A DNA stretch of 64,000 bases, from the NCBI GenBank assembly GCA_037127315.1, contig JBBBDQ010001185.1, positions 626,001-690,000 on the forward strand, in the 5' to 3' direction. The notes beneath the pieces were generated by a model. It worked only from the letters and a program-made list of their open reading frames with translations, was not told where the DNA came from and did not search any database. The position numbers and the translations under genes were made by a program. Numbering within the stretch: position 1 is the first letter of the stretch; each line of letters opens with the position of its first letter. Source of the DNA: Ascarosepion bandense. Taxonomy: Eukaryota; Mollusca; Cephalopoda; Sepiida; Sepiidae. Below, in pieces: positions 35,779 through 47,934 of this stretch.

Positions 35779-36490
35779 CTTCATCAGCATAGATATCAAG
35801 TTAAGAAATGATGTCATCATGAAGGTTAGTCATGAAAATTAAGAATAAACCTGGCTCAAGAATAGAGCCCTGAAGGACACCTACATTATTACAAAAAGAT
35901 CTACATGAGTGACCATTCAGGACAACTTTCATATTGTAATTAGATAAAAAAAAGATTGAATTAGTTCAAAAATTCGTCCGGAAATACCATAACCGTTCAA
36001 TTTGTGGCGAAGGTCGATATACCATACCCTATAATTGCTTTCAAGATGTCCAAAGCAACAACCCGAATTCACCAGTCTTATCTAAATTTTGATAGACTCT
36101 TTCAGTAATTGTTAGTACTCCAGCATTTGACCTAGAGAAACGAAAGTTATATTGCTTATGAAAGAAGACCCTGTGTTGTGAGATGCTTAACTAATTAGAT
36201 TAGAGTCTAGAGTAGCTTATTAAAAAGTGCAGACGTTTAATCAGTAAATAGTTCGAGAGGTCAGACGGTTTCTCTGAGATTTCAAAGATTAGGACAACAG
36301 AGGAGTATTTCCAACAAGCATGAAAACAAAAGACATCGAAGCATTCATTGTACAGTTTAGAAAGAACAGGAGCCAGTTCGACAGCACATTTCTTGAGGAC
36401 TATTACAGGGATACCATAAGGTACACATGCTTTGCGGAGACCTAGATTGGAGATGACAGCAGAAACATGTTTACCTTGGTTTTGCAATTG
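35778..36490 (-). mobile_element. CR1/Jockey-type LINE, diverged copy D
   Basis: The minus-strand reading starts at about 36430 with GIPVIVLKKCAVELAPVLSK, continues with CWKYSSVVLIFE and PSDLSNYLLI, then KAFDR-region relics, VLQGSILEPGLFLIF (about 35865-35885), and DIYADE in place of IYADD next to the RTE boundary (about 35785-35805). The second catalytic Asp is replaced by Glu, so it is inactive. It shares older-subfamily DNA with copy E. Confidence 0.85.
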
Positions 36491-38559
36491 ATTGACGTAG
36501 ATGTCACTTTATCCTAAGTAAGCCAAAGTGATATCTGTTTAGGAACACGTATGCAACATTAAATTTACAAAGTGCTGGAGACATTAATGTCAGTGTGCGT
36601 GTGTGCATTTTTGCGGTGTGTATTTATGTTTGTGTAAATGAGTATGTGTAGATATTCAGATCAATCGCTATATAAATCGTTTTATGATATAATTAATGTT
36701 TAATGCTTGACTTAGAGAGGACTCTAGAGATTTGTAGCATCATTCCACAACATTCCACGGCGTTCCACATCTAAAATTCATATTCTTATGCATGTGTATA
36801 TACTGGGAAAAATCTGTTAATCTCCGTTTTCGAAGATCTCAGACTAGAGTTTAACTCACTTAAATAAATTTCTCTTAACAAGACTTGGAAATGTGGAACG
36901 TTTCATTAAATCAAAAACCTTTATTTCCTATATAATGTTATTTATTAATTTTACTTTAGTGAAATAAATTTCTGATGAAAAAATTAAAAGCATAAAATGT
37001 AGTATCAGAAAATGTTTAGAAAATTTATTTCCATTTTTGCAAAACATAAAAGTAAAACTCAGGGTTTTTTTATTTTGTTTCTTTTGAAAATACAAAGTTA
37101 GATTTTATTTTCAAATTTCGTTTACCAATTTATTAAAATTTGCATTTTCTTATGAGGATTCGTTTTTAATTCTGAAGGGAATTTAAAGAACTCACTTTTA
37201 CTAGTTATTTTTATCCATAAAATTCTTCAAATACCACAAATTTCGATATTTAAACAAGAAGTGGAAAACTTCTAGGATATTCAACATATTTCAATGAATC
37301 ACACGATTTCTACCACTGAAGCAGACAAATATTTACTTATTTATATTATGGTTTTCTTATTTACTAAGATTTTTGTTTTTATCTAAGGTTGTCGAGCTGA
37401 TACCAAAAACCTCTCAGATTTATTGGCTTACAACTACAAAATATTTTAACGTCAATGTCAAAGGTTCCTTTTGGGGTACTTGATATGATTAAAATTGTTT
37501 AATAGGAAAATAAGAGATAATATTTTTGAATACTAAAGGGCACTGAGTGTTGACTGCTTAATGCTTCGTATAAGTATTAAACTCCACACACAGATCAAAG
37601 CAGTGTCATCACCTCCACTGATTATCAATTGCTCTCAACGAATCTGTTGCACTTATCACACGAATAAATACATGTATATAGTAATTACTGTTCCCAAAAC
37701 GCTATCAATGATGCAGTTATAGTTTAAAATTAAAAAAAATAAATTTATTATTATTTATTTTTTAACAAAAAAAGCATTGCAAATGATTTACTATTTCATA
37801 AGAATCCATTCCATATATATCTTTGATATAACTTAAACTGTTTAGCACAGCGAGACGATAAGTTTGTAAATAGTCTTACAGATTGATCGCTTAAAAGTGA
37901 TTCATTGACTTTTTATATTTTTAACACATCTTCACTTTTGGGGGTTTCGATGGGCGTAGCCTTTTTGCTTCTGAATTTCGCTGTTTTAGGGCAATGATAA
38001 AAACATCTATATAAGACTAAAAATCTAATGTTGTACGTCGTTATGCAATTAGGTAACTGAAATAGTGCATTGTAGTCATTTTAGCAAACACACCCTATAT
38101 GCCTATGCACCTTTGTGTGTGCAGATGTATGTTAACGTGTATATACATATAACTGCATGCTCAAGCATAATTTCATGCGCTTAAATAATATAAAAACATA
38201 TGTAGTCGAATATAACCTTACTTATTTGCGTAACTGCTTTTGTTAGCTTTATATGCAAACCAAATGAAATCGATAAAGGAAATTTACTTTTTCTCTGAAA
38301 AGTAACACTTGAAATGGTCTTTTTACTTAAACAAATGCAGCAAAAAAATTATAACATCTTTCGTCCGTGTAAATGAATGCAATTTCTACTAAAAACAAAC
38401 AGAACAACACCCCCACCAGAATATAAGAAAATTAAATATTACTTCAGGACGTAGGCGACTTTGGATTTCCATAGCTTCTTTTCTATTTAATATCTTTAAA
38501 CTATGTAATTCCATAATTGTTTTGAAAATAGTAATTTCCAATTAACTTCTCAGCAGTTT

Positions 38560-38765
38560 TGTTGAATTCAGAATTGTCCTCCTAGATTGGTTGCTGAACC
38601 AGTACGCCATACTATTAATGTATAGCTAGTAAGCAAGCGAAAGGGGTAGAAATGAAAAAACAAGAAACATGGATTCATGCCTTTCCCAAGATGATGAATG
38701 CAAAATAAAGGCAACAGTCACCCCTGAAATTTGAACTCGGCCAACCCATTCCATTTTCTGTAATG
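38560..38765 (-). repeat. tRNA-derived SINE, diverged copy
   Basis: It shares with the 7.5- and 24.5-kb SINEs a block of AG...TTCATGCCTTTCCCAAG, TAAT/ATAGCT(A/G)G and, at the right end, a decayed AATTTGAACTCGG (B-box complement). Similarity is weaker than between the first two copies. Confidence 0.5.
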
Positions 38766-38887
38766 ATAGTTTGCTTTTCTATTATTTTTATGCATTTGTA
38801 GAATATTAATACATTATCATTAGATTTTAGAATTGTATTAATTACTTCTTAATTTTAGCTGCTATTATATCGCAACTTCTTTTAAAA

Positions 38888-38918
38888 GAGATACGAGTTC
38901 AATCCTCGTCGGCGGCAT
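38888..38918 (+). other. tRNA T-arm-like relic
   Basis: ACGAG-TTCAATC-CTCGT forms a perfect 5-bp T stem with a 7-base loop, followed by CGGCGGCA and a T-rich run. The rest of a tRNA is not recognisable upstream, so this is a SINE or tRNA-pseudogene end. Confidence 0.45.
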
Positions 38919-39149
38919 ATTCTTTATTTCTTATATGCACTGTTTATTGATGTTCAGATAATAACGATTTTATGAGTTACATAAAAATTAACTAAAATTG
39001 AAATTAGAATTAGTTGAAATATTAATTAAGAATTCACGCTACATCATCTAATAATAAATTCAAGACAATATTGTGAGGATATATAAATATAAAATATATA
39101 CATAAAGAATCAAAGCAGTGTGATTACATTTCAGCTTCTGTCGCCGGTT

Positions 39150-39210
39150 GTTTTGGTGACCCAACCGGTAAAGCAGCTGTTGTGCTAAGACAGATTTCTC
39201 AAGCAAAAAT
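39150..39210 (+). other. tRNA D-arm-like relic
   Basis: GACCCAACCGGTAAAGCAGC resembles a tRNA D-arm/A-box; no T-arm follows at the right distance. Confidence 0.3.
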
Positions 39211-40869
39211 AAATACACACCAAGAGATGATGACCGTAGACAGTGCGATAATATTCAGCTAAAATTAAAAATAGAAAAATTCAACGATGGTAGAACAGAA
39301 TGAAATTCTTTATGATACTTTCTACACATTTCTACTCATATTTAACATTTAAATGAATAATGAGAATAATTGGTATTAAAAACTAGAAAGCTCTGACAAT
39401 TAATCTAGTCCTACGCATTTTGAAAAATATATGTCATTGGTTATTCACTGAGTCGTATCATCAAAAGACAATGCGATTTTAAATTGGTTTAAAATATAGA
39501 AATTTCATCTTACAATTTATTATTCGTTCTCAGTAATTATCTTGTTACGAAAAGACAAATTCGGTTATAAGTGCAAAACAGAAATATATAATATCCAGAA
39601 TATCTGTTTTAAAATAATACAGGTCCGACAAGTGGCAGGTGACACCTGCATGTGGCTAACATTCATAATGCTACACATTTTGTGAACAAAGTTAACAATA
39701 TCTGTAATTTATTTTTCATAAACATGTGTGTGTGTGCGCGCGCATGCGTACGATTCTCGATTAATTACTCGTTAGAGACTTTCTCGTCATTTCCCAATCA
39801 TCTTGTGCTTGCTTCATTCCTTCTCCCCAATTTCTAAACTTTCGGGATACAAATCAACAACAAGCGTTCTTACTTTATTTAGCGCTTCAAACTGAATCGG
39901 GCAAAATTATATATGAGTTTGATTTATTCAACATTCTCTAACCTCGATTCACGTGAATTTTATTTATTTATACTAAATAAAGAAAATAAAGGCACGCCTG
40001 CACCGTGAATCCTAACAAATATCGAAAAATGCATCTCTATGTGTTATTCACTTTATGTTGAAGCCATTTTTGCTCAATTCTGTGAATGAGGTACATATTT
40101 TCAGTTAGAATAAGTTAGCAATGAAGAGCATTAGAAAAGTACATCGGTGATATTGATTTATCCAGTATAATAAAATGCTATTGAAACTGGACTCAAATTA
40201 GAATACAAAACACTTCCAGTGTAAGAACCACATAACTTCTCCTTAACATCTACATATTTGTAAATGATACTAAGTTATATAAAACAATTCCAGACACCTG
40301 ACATAAATCATACCTGTTCAATACTGGACAATGAACCAAGTGAGAAAACCAAAGAAAATATATAATTCCATTTTATACAATTTCAAAACAACGAACTCGG
40401 AATATAATGGAAACATGAAGATCTTTGTAAGCAAGCCCTATGTAATGTTTTTGGTATTTATTAACGTCAAGGCATAAGATAGTTCAAGGGAACTGAACTC
40501 ACAACAATTGTCATGATTTACGAAACTAATTTGCTAAACATTTTTTTTCAATTAGAATCGTCATGTTTAAGTGTAGATTTTTACAAAAAATGCAATTAAC
40601 TGAATATCAATTTATACAACCTTCAATGAGTCAGGAAATATCTCCAGAGAAATACGATGGTGGGCTGAAAAGTTCATAAGCTGACTATGATGAAGTGATG
40701 CTAGAGCTGTGAAATATCGCATGCATTAATTTAAACACTTCTTATTAATAACTGCATTGTTTCTTTCTAGGTAAACTGTTATCAGATTGTTCAAAGACTT
40801 TAAAAGGAATCGATAGTGACTCTTCTTGAATATGAACAAAATTTGCTGTGGTGTTTTTAAGTACTTTTA

Positions 40870-41525
40870 TAAATGGGGACATTCATGCTGACATTCATGC
40901 TGACATGGCTGCTACGTAAAGAAATGACACTCCAGCTTTATCAACAGTGTAAAAATGGGCAAGTAAATTTAGAAGAGGAAGGGAGAGTCGAAGATGACCC
41001 AAGGCCCGGATGTCCTGCAACTGCTACTACTGTAGAAAACACTGATCGTGTTCACCACATAGATGACAGGCAAATCCAATAGCCAATGTTATTTGCATAT
41101 CCCTTTAAGAGACTTGGCGTGACGATGGTTTCTTCTCGGTGTGTGCCACGTCTTCTGACACCTTATCAAAACTGAATCAGTTGATATATACCACAAATAT
41201 ATGCTACAAATCTCTGGAGTCCTTTCTAAGTCAAGCATTAAAAATTAATTATATCATAAAACGATTTACATAGCGATTGGTCTGAATATCTACACATACT
41301 CATCACACCACGAAAAAATCTGACATTGTTTGAAGCCGATCCAGCTGGTTTCCTTGAATATTTCCTAACCCAGGATGAGTGTTGGGTTCATCACTTTGAG
41401 TCAAAACAAAGAGACAATCCATGCAGTGTAAACACCCCTTCTCATCTGTTCCAAAGAAAGACAAGGTCATTTCATCTCTAGAAAAGGTTATGCCCTCAGA
41501 TTTGGGGGATGTATATAACATTGTG
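40870..41525 (+). pseudogene. Mariner-type transposase relic 2, with nested insertion
   Basis: The plus strand shows QLYQQCKNGQVNLEEEGR, a linker (DPRPGCPATATTVENTDRVH), then LGVTMVSSRCVPRLLTPYQN at about 41115-41175. After an unrelated 130-bp insertion comes NLTLFEADPAGFLEYFLTQDE and CWVHHFES (about 41310-41400), where the Asp of TQDE is the first catalytic residue. It continues to FQRKTRSFH. The remaining two Asp residues are not present: the copy is cut off around 41525, where PLE 5 begins. Frameshifts and the insertion make it a pseudogene. Confidence 0.85.
41185..41310 (-). repeat. Dispersed repeat inserted in mariner relic 2
   Basis: It is roughly 90% identical by eye to the reverse complement of 36637-36745 over about 100 bp, and it splits the mariner coding sequence between the TPYQN and LTLFEADP segments. 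Confidence 0.85.
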
Positions 41526-41571
41526 TTTATTGTCTTTAAGAGGGGGGAGACAAAAAATAAAAATAAAAAAT

Positions 41572-42222
41572 AAAAATTTCCCCATCGTCATAAATCTTAC
41601 AACATTAGAAGTATTTTTATAAGAAACGGTTATCCTCCGCCGGTTTTCCGCAGGATAATCTTTTCGGGAAAATGAGAATAAAAGGTTTGGGCCATTAAAA
41701 TGCCCCGCCTATTTCAAAGTACCTTGGATTGGTCTTAATGGTCAAGCCATTATTGACAAGGTCTCTTCGATTATTTCTTGTAATTTCGGGGCTTCGACTC
41801 CACGTATTATTTTCTCTACACGATCTACTTTTCTTTCATTTCGTAAGGTGTCCTGCTTATCTTGCAGTTAAGAAATGTTGTTTATAAATTTAAATGTCGG
41901 TGTGGTGCCAACTATATAGGCCGGACGATCCAAAGATTGGAGGTTCGCATGTCACAGCATGTACCCAGTTTTATTCGTGAGCACCGCCCTATTTCTGAGT
42001 GTTTACAAATACCCGAATCTGCCACTGGTGAACGCTTGTTAACTATAAAGGAATGCGATGACTCTTATTCTGCAGGCTGTTTTTCTGTTTTGCACAGAGG
42101 TCGTTCTCTATTCCACCTCATTCTTCTTCTGGGGGCTTCTCTGTGCAAACAAAGATATCTCAAGCTTCAATTGGGTTTATTTGTCTCTCTTGGTGAAGGT
42201 TTATGACGATGGGGAAATTTTT
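41572..42222 (+). mobile_element. Penelope-like element 5, GIY-YIG region, bounded by a 23-bp inverted repeat
   Basis: From about 41650 frames give FQVPWIGLNGQAIIDKVSS-like sequence (about 41716-41770), then FGASTPRIIFSTRS and FLSFR. After a frameshift the GIY-YIG segment VVYKFKCRCGANYIGRTIQR follows, at 41877-41936, then RMSQHVPSFIRE. The frame ends near 42200. The element is bracketed by AAATTTCCCCATCGTCATAA at 41572-41594 and its exact inverted copy at 42200-42222. It is close to PLE 8 in family (CxCGxNYIGRT). RT motifs are missing. Confidence 0.85.
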
Positions 42223-42229
42223 TTGTTCC

Positions 42230-42453
42230 CTTCTCTTTCTGAACATTACCTAATTTTCATCCCCAATTTTAAATTTTCTTCCGACATATACCCATGACTA
42301 TTTTTGTCGGACGAAAGGCTTGCCTTTGGTTTTTCTTTTTTTAAGCGGATCTTTTGATCTTTTTTTAAATCTCCCTTTTTCTGTTTTTAAGCGACACCAT
42401 TAAAATATTTGTTTTTATAATTTGCCATTTCCCACCATGGTCCTTCTCCTTAA

Positions 42454-42455
<2 letters not shown>
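42230..42455. other. Unassigned sequence
   Basis: No motif recognised; T-rich. Confidence 0.4.
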
Positions 42456-42511
<56 letters not shown>

Positions 42512-42577
42512 AGAAAGTAAGAGGAGAAAGAGACGCGCATGTATACACACACACACACACACACGCATACACATACA

Positions 42578-42614
<37 letters not shown>
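42456..42614. repeat. AT, AC and AT microsatellite cluster
   Basis: Runs at 42456-42508 (AT), 42546-42564 (AC) and 42581-42614 (AT). Confidence 0.96.
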
Positions 42615-42616
<2 letters not shown>

Positions 42617-42679
42617 ACCAACCAAAACGATCTAATAAATTTCTATTGTCATCAAAACAACAAAATAAAATCCGTAAAA

Positions 42680-43280
42680 TTGTAGCCCTCAGTATTTACA
42701 TGAAGAGGAGAAATATATTGAAAATACTTTAACGCTTTTTCAGTACCCTAATTATTTTATATTAATTGCGAAACAAAGGGTATTAAAAACATTCGAAAAT
42801 AGAAACGCCTCTCCTGACAAACACAATGAATAAAAAAATATACCAACTCACTCTATCATATCTACAATTGGAAAGAATCTATCTAAACTCAATATAAACT
42901 TTGCTATTAATATATCCAAAACAATAAAAGAATTAGTCAATACTAAACAAAACAATAAGCTAAAACCTAAAAGATATATTTGTTAGATTGTCACAAAAAT
43001 ACACAGGAGTAACCTCAAGGAATCTAAATAAGAGGTTATACGAACACAAAAGTGACATTTTACGAAACAATACATCAAATGCGTTGGTTGTCCACCAACC
43101 ACAATTTTGACATAAAAAATGTTACTTTGAAAAAGAAAACAGTTCACTACGACGAAAATGTCTACAGATTGCCTTGATCACAAGGTCATCTATAGTAAAT
43201 TTGCGCCCTGACTCTTACATTTTACCATTCCTAGCAGAACTTCTGTTGTCACGATGTGGGATATGTAATAATAAAAGAGA
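42680..43280 (+). mobile_element. Penelope-like element 6: C-terminal region
   Basis: Plus-strand frames give [20 protein letters not shown] (about 42705), NASPDKHNE, NFAINISKTIKELVNTK (about 42900), a shifted TSRNLNKRLYEHKSDILRNN (about 43013-43075; the GIY-YIG helix following the expected Y-x-G), SNALVVHH, FDIKNVTLKKK and PDSYILPFLAELL (about 43210). The frame shifts repeatedly. It represents another PLE lineage than PLE 5, which lies 460 bp upstream in the same direction. Confidence 0.8.
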
Positions 43281-43284
43281 TGGA

Positions 43285-43715
43285 AAGAAAAAAGAAGAAT
43301 TTAAATGAAATCGGCTAGATAAAAAAATAATTAAATTTAAAACACCCAACATCCCTCGTTCGTGCGCATGTTTAGTCGCACCAACGTAACAAATATAATT
43401 TGATAACGTACTAAATGGCGATACGTGTCAAAAGAAAAATTTTTACACTATTTCATACATTTCCCCCTCACACACACACACACACATACACACACACAGA
43501 CATATATATATATATATATCAGTATCTGATCCTTTTTGGCCGAATAGTCGGGCAACGTGGAGGAGGAAATTCATTGGAGATGAGGACAGAGAAATTTTGT
43601 CATATTGTTTTCTTATGTAATTTTGTTTTGTTCCGTACTTGATTTTATTTAAGCGTATGACACGCCAATTTTTTATTCACTAATCATTTTTTCATTCCTT
43701 CTCTCCTAATGGGTT
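43285..43715. other. Unassigned with CA/TA microsatellite
   Basis: A (CA)n/(TA)n run spans 43470-43518. The 43415-43642 frame is unassigned. Confidence 0.4.
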
Positions 43716-43719
43716 CGCC

Positions 43720-44110
43720 TATCGTCCGGTTCACACTTTTCCGCGGTCTTTTGAACATAAGAAGTTTATTCATTGTTTGCGGTTCAGGATTGAGTTTCCG
43801 GTTGCTTCTAAAGTTTACTTCAACTCTATACTCTTAACGTCTTCGCCTGAACATTGAAGTTTTATTCACTAATTATATTTTCTATTCCCCAAATAGGAGT
43901 AGATACGTTTGCTTCTTGTCCGATTCACACTCCTTCCCAGTTTTTTGAACAGGAGTAAAGATTTATCCATTGTTTCCTGTTTAGGATCGGGTTACCTTTT
44001 TCCTCCCAAAGTCTACTTCACACTAATGTATCCGCTCCGAATGTCTCCGACTGAACTCTGAAATGATATTCACTAATTAAATTTTGACCTCTTCAAGTCT
44101 AGAGACTGTT
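43720..44110 (+). repeat. Two diverged copies of the 31.6-kb tandem-repeat unit
   Basis: Blocks TATCGTCCGGTTCACAC, TCTTTTGAACA, TTCATTGTTTGCGGTTCAGGA and TTTCCGG at about 43730-43805 recur as GTCCGATTCACAC, TTTTTTGAACAGGAGT and TTGTTTCCTGTTTAGGA at about 43918-43985, about 190 bp apart. They match the unit of the 31.6-32.3 kb array in order and strand but are more diverged. The LINE-type 3' tail is not present after them. Confidence 0.75.
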
Positions 44111-44114
44111 ATCT

Positions 44115-46440
44115 TTCTTGCATAGCTCACAAGGACTTCACTTCTTGCTCTTTCTTACGCTAATACAACATCACACAATTATCCTCTACCCTGAGCGGCT
44201 CTTGAGCCTTGTATCGGGTGACCATTACTGTAGTGTGTATGTTTGTGTGTATGTGTGTGCGCGTGCGCGCGTGTGTGTTTTTGTGTGTGTCTGAGTCATT
44301 GTTTTACATGATATATTCACGTAATAGAATTTACATGGAGTAATGTTATAAATTTTGAAAGTAGTTTAATGAATAAAATAACGAACTTTTCTCTAGAGCT
44401 GAATCTAGATTTTGTTAAATTAAATTAAGAAAAATTTGAACTTCAAAACTTAGTCAAATGAATCTTACTTTTTCCTCTCAACTTTCTTCTTTTGTTCAGT
44501 GTTTTGCGGGCTGTGTATGTGGGATGGGTTTTATAACCAAAGAGACATCAAAGTAGGAACTAAGTATTTAATTTTAGAATAAGTTAATCATGTCAGAGAC
44601 AAAGAGCCCGACAACACCTACGACAAGCAAAGTAAATGCAAATGGCGTAAAAAGTTTTTTCATTTTTTTCTAGTATAGAAAGAAAAGGAAAAAGGAAAAT
44701 GTTAAACGAGGTTTCTATAAATGTTTATTTCAATTCATTAACCAAGGCTGACACGTTACGAAAGATAGATTCCGTTTAAGAAAGTAACTCCCCGTTTGCA
44801 GAGGAGCAACTGATTTCACATTTTTTTAAATGTTTTGCTCGTACTGAAATGACGTAACTTTGATGCGTGGGTGAAAAGGCAATCTGTATGAATAGGAAAA
44901 AAATGAACGGGGAAGTAAGTAGCTATGAGTTTGTTTTTGTATAGTACCTTGCCAAGTGGGTTTGGCCATGTATGGTTGGTTTTGCATAGGATCAGATTTA
45001 GACGACTGATTTCACGGACTGTATTAAACAATTCATGCACAAACACATATACGCCGATAAATAATATGTAGATGGAAAAAACAAGCAGCTACTTATGAAA
45101 AGTTTTGCTTTTGTAACTTGCATTTAGAAGTTTATTTGAGCGCCTATCACAAACTTTAAAATAGTGTGCTAAATTACTACGCTTTCCATTTAATAAGTCT
45201 AACATAATGGATGCACAAAATATAGTTGCTCATCACTAAAACGTTAACATTTTTGTAATACCATTTTGAGAATTGGGTTGTAAAAGCGAGATTCTGTAAC
45301 TTTTAGAAGTCTTGCCTATTTGTATTTGTTACGAAGAATTTGTTTTTAATTCAAAGTCAAGAATAATGATTTATGTCAGATTATTCTACAAGTGTTACTG
45401 GTACCATGTAAACCAATACTACCTGCTGCATGGTTGAGTCATCAGCGACTAAAAAGGTTCATCTCCCAGGCTATTTTGGTGAGAAGGGTGGTTAGACACA
45501 CAGCAGGGTTAAAAACATGTAAAAGGGCGGATGGATCTTGTAGGGTCAATGATCATCTAATATAATGGGCTTTATAGCACCAATACAGCCAGTGTTATGA
45601 TGCTACGACAGTGGCCGGGGTTGGAGATTCCTCCGATGGAATCAGCAGTCATGTGTTCATGACCAAGGGGAGACTTCAAGTTGGAGGACATCGGCTGCGG
45701 CTTGACCTGACGATGAATGTGCTTTACCAGTTTTTGTTTTTTTGGTTTTTGTTTTTTTGGTTTTTGTTTTTTTGGTTTTTGTTTTTTGTTGTTGTTTTTT
45801 TGTTTTTTGTTTTTAGATAAAACATACTGAGTGTAAAACAATATATCTCTGGTTTTCAATCCCGTTATGTGAGGGAAATTAGTTAGGTGCTGAGCTATGC
45901 AGTCATACCTGGTCATGGAACTGATGATGATGATGTATTAAAAGAACTTAAAATCACAAATAGCTAATTGGTATTTGATTTAAAAACGAAAAATGATAAA
46001 TATTTCTGTGCATTTACGTCCTCCTCGAGATATAAATATTTTTTGCCAGTCTACAAATCTCTAAAGAGATTCTTTTGTATTTTTAAACCCAACAATGTTT
46101 GCAATAAGCATTTCTGAAAATGGCTTACTGGTGTCGTATCAATCAAGAAATCAATTTGTAATCTGCAAACATTAAATAGAAAAACATTGCATTCAGGGAA
46201 TCAAACGAAAAGAAAATTTTGTCTCAACTGCTCTTTCATATTTCTGAAAAAGCCTCTAATATAAGAAAATTATTTTAAAATGTCTTTCCGAAATATAATT
46301 TCATCAAAGAGGAAATCACATAAATTGATTGAATATTTCTAAACGCATAATTTTAAATTAAGACAGTTTACATTTAGGTTGTTTTTCGAATTCATTTTGA
46401 ATATAGAATATCCCATAAGTTCTTCGAACTACCAAATTCA
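44115..46440. other. Unassigned stretch; GT-rich array and T-rich minisatellite
   Basis: A GT/GC-rich array lies at 44225-44290, and a TTTTTGGTTTTTG-type minisatellite at about 45730-45800. 45410-45725 is GC-richer and non-repetitive, with no known motif; the frames 45572-45916 (-) and 45611-45820 (+) are shaped by the minisatellite. No gene recognised. Confidence 0.4.
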
Positions 46441-46444
46441 TTGT

Positions 46445-46520
46445 TATTGTTCTTTTTGTTGTTAGTACAACGTTTCGAGTATCTTATGACCTTCTTCAGG
46501 TGTCATAGCTGGATAAATAT
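46445..46520 (-). repeat. PLE-type terminal-repeat motif
   Basis: The minus strand reads CACCTGAAGAAGGTC followed by CTCGAAACGTTGTA, the arrangement seen in the PLE 7 terminal repeats and at 52.26 kb. Confidence 0.5.
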
Positions 46521-46529
46521 TTATGAAGA

Positions 46530-46755
46530 TAGAAGAGAATAGTGGTTTGTATTACGGAGTAATTTACTAACTACAGGTGTGGATAGTTCAGAGAGTTAAG
46601 ATTAATTTTTATCTGAAATTTTCAGTGTATGATGTTAAATCTATATGATTAATACTGAACTAATGAATTGAGAAGAAAGGAGATTGTGCTGAAAAATAAG
46701 TATCTGTGTAAAATGAATATTTGTCTTTATTTTCTTCAATTTCTTTTCTTCTTTG

Positions 46756-46817
<62 letters not shown>

Positions 46818-47260
46818 CTATCTATTTTTCATTACTGCTTTCTTCTGTTCCTTTTAGTCATCCTTTTTTGCTCTTGTCAACTATGTCTCTAATTCCTTGT
46901 CATTACTTCTCATTTTTCTTCCGTGAAAATTGAAAGTGGAAAGTAAGTGACTAATGTTGCCTTTATCAACAATTCATTCCAAACACTTGTTATGATGGAA
47001 AGTCTGAGTGTATCGGGTTGCTAATGGAAAGGTTGAAAACACCAAGTCAAACACAACACCAAAGGAAGTTATCAATCTAACCTTGATAAAATATGTGGTA
47101 AAACGAGACATAAACATCAAATACAGTATAAAGACACAAACCCAACTTCAGAGGACAAGCAAAGAGACAAAAGATTCCCTTACTAATCGGTATTGTTACT
47201 ACAAAGTCAGAAATAATGATAGTGAAACAACATCTAGAAATAATTTATATTGTTTGCATT
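46530..47260. other. Unassigned with CT/TATC microsatellite
   Basis: (CT)n at 46760-46800 and (TATC)n at 46801-46826. A short 86-codon plus frame at 47008-47268 has no known motif. Confidence 0.45.
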
Positions 47261-47267
47261 CGAAATA

Positions 47268-47400
47268 ATGTTCTCGTCTTTGTTATTATTGTCGCAACAT
47301 TTCAACCGTTGTATCTTTCAGCTTCTCTCAGATGTAATCTTCAGGATAATTTCGGGTAACCTTCAGGGAATTTCAAACTGAACCGTTTATTTAATCTATA
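47268..47400 (-). repeat. PLE-type terminal-repeat motif
   Basis: The minus strand reads CCTGAAGATTACATCTGAG, then ACAACGGTTGAAATGTTGCG, then AATAATAACAAAGACGAG. It shares the AACAAAGACGA block with 55217-55327. Confidence 0.5.
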
Positions 47401-47820
47401 TAGGTAGATTGTTCTCGTTCTGCTGTTTATGTCCGTCTTGTTCTTTTTTGTGCTCAGTTATTGTGCACCCAGTTTCCACTGAATTCGAGTCTGTACTACT
47501 CGAGATTGATCTCACAATTACGATGGCACTAAATTCACAAACCAGCAGTAGTTTTTGTAGAACTGGAATCTTAAATCTAACGTTTATTGCTTGCTTAATG
47601 CTGCTGTTGTCACTGCTGCTGCTATTGTCACGCTTATCCTACTTTGCCACCGCTTCACTTTCCTTGCTGTTGAAGACTTGCTATGAAAGATGTTCGTTTT
47701 TACTGGTTGCTCAATTTTTGAAATATCCACATTTACTAAATGAGTATAATTTAAAGGATTTGCAACCAGAATTTGATTACTGAAGTTAAATATCATTTTG
47801 TCTTTCCAGTTTTAATAGTA
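47400..47820. other. Unassigned open stretch
   Basis: A 124-codon plus frame (47409-47783) is Leu- and Cys-rich with no known domain. Its length is modestly above chance for this composition; I have no support for a gene. Confidence 0.3.
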
Positions 47821-47934
47821 ATATTGGGGTGTCTGGAAAGTTCATGCCGATTTTTAGTCATCTATGTTCCAACCCGTTAGAACTTGTTAAATTTATCATT
47901 TAAGAATATGCTTACATTTACAATTAAAGCACAC

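Larger units (their letters stand above)
36495..40780. other. Long AT-rich stretch; repeats only
   Basis: 36637-36745 is a dispersed repeat also present, inverted, at 41198-41310. SINE-like sequence lies at 38560-38765, with tRNA-like relics at about 38890 and 39155. A short GT/GC array lies near 39725-39750. No gene recognised. Confidence 0.45.

Noticed and set aside
38888..38918. Candidate tRNA gene
   Set aside because: Only a T-arm-like hairpin is present; acceptor, D and anticodon arms do not form upstream.
45572..45916. Lys/Gln/Pro repeat protein (minus)
   Set aside because: The repeat is a translated T/G minisatellite and the rest has no motif.
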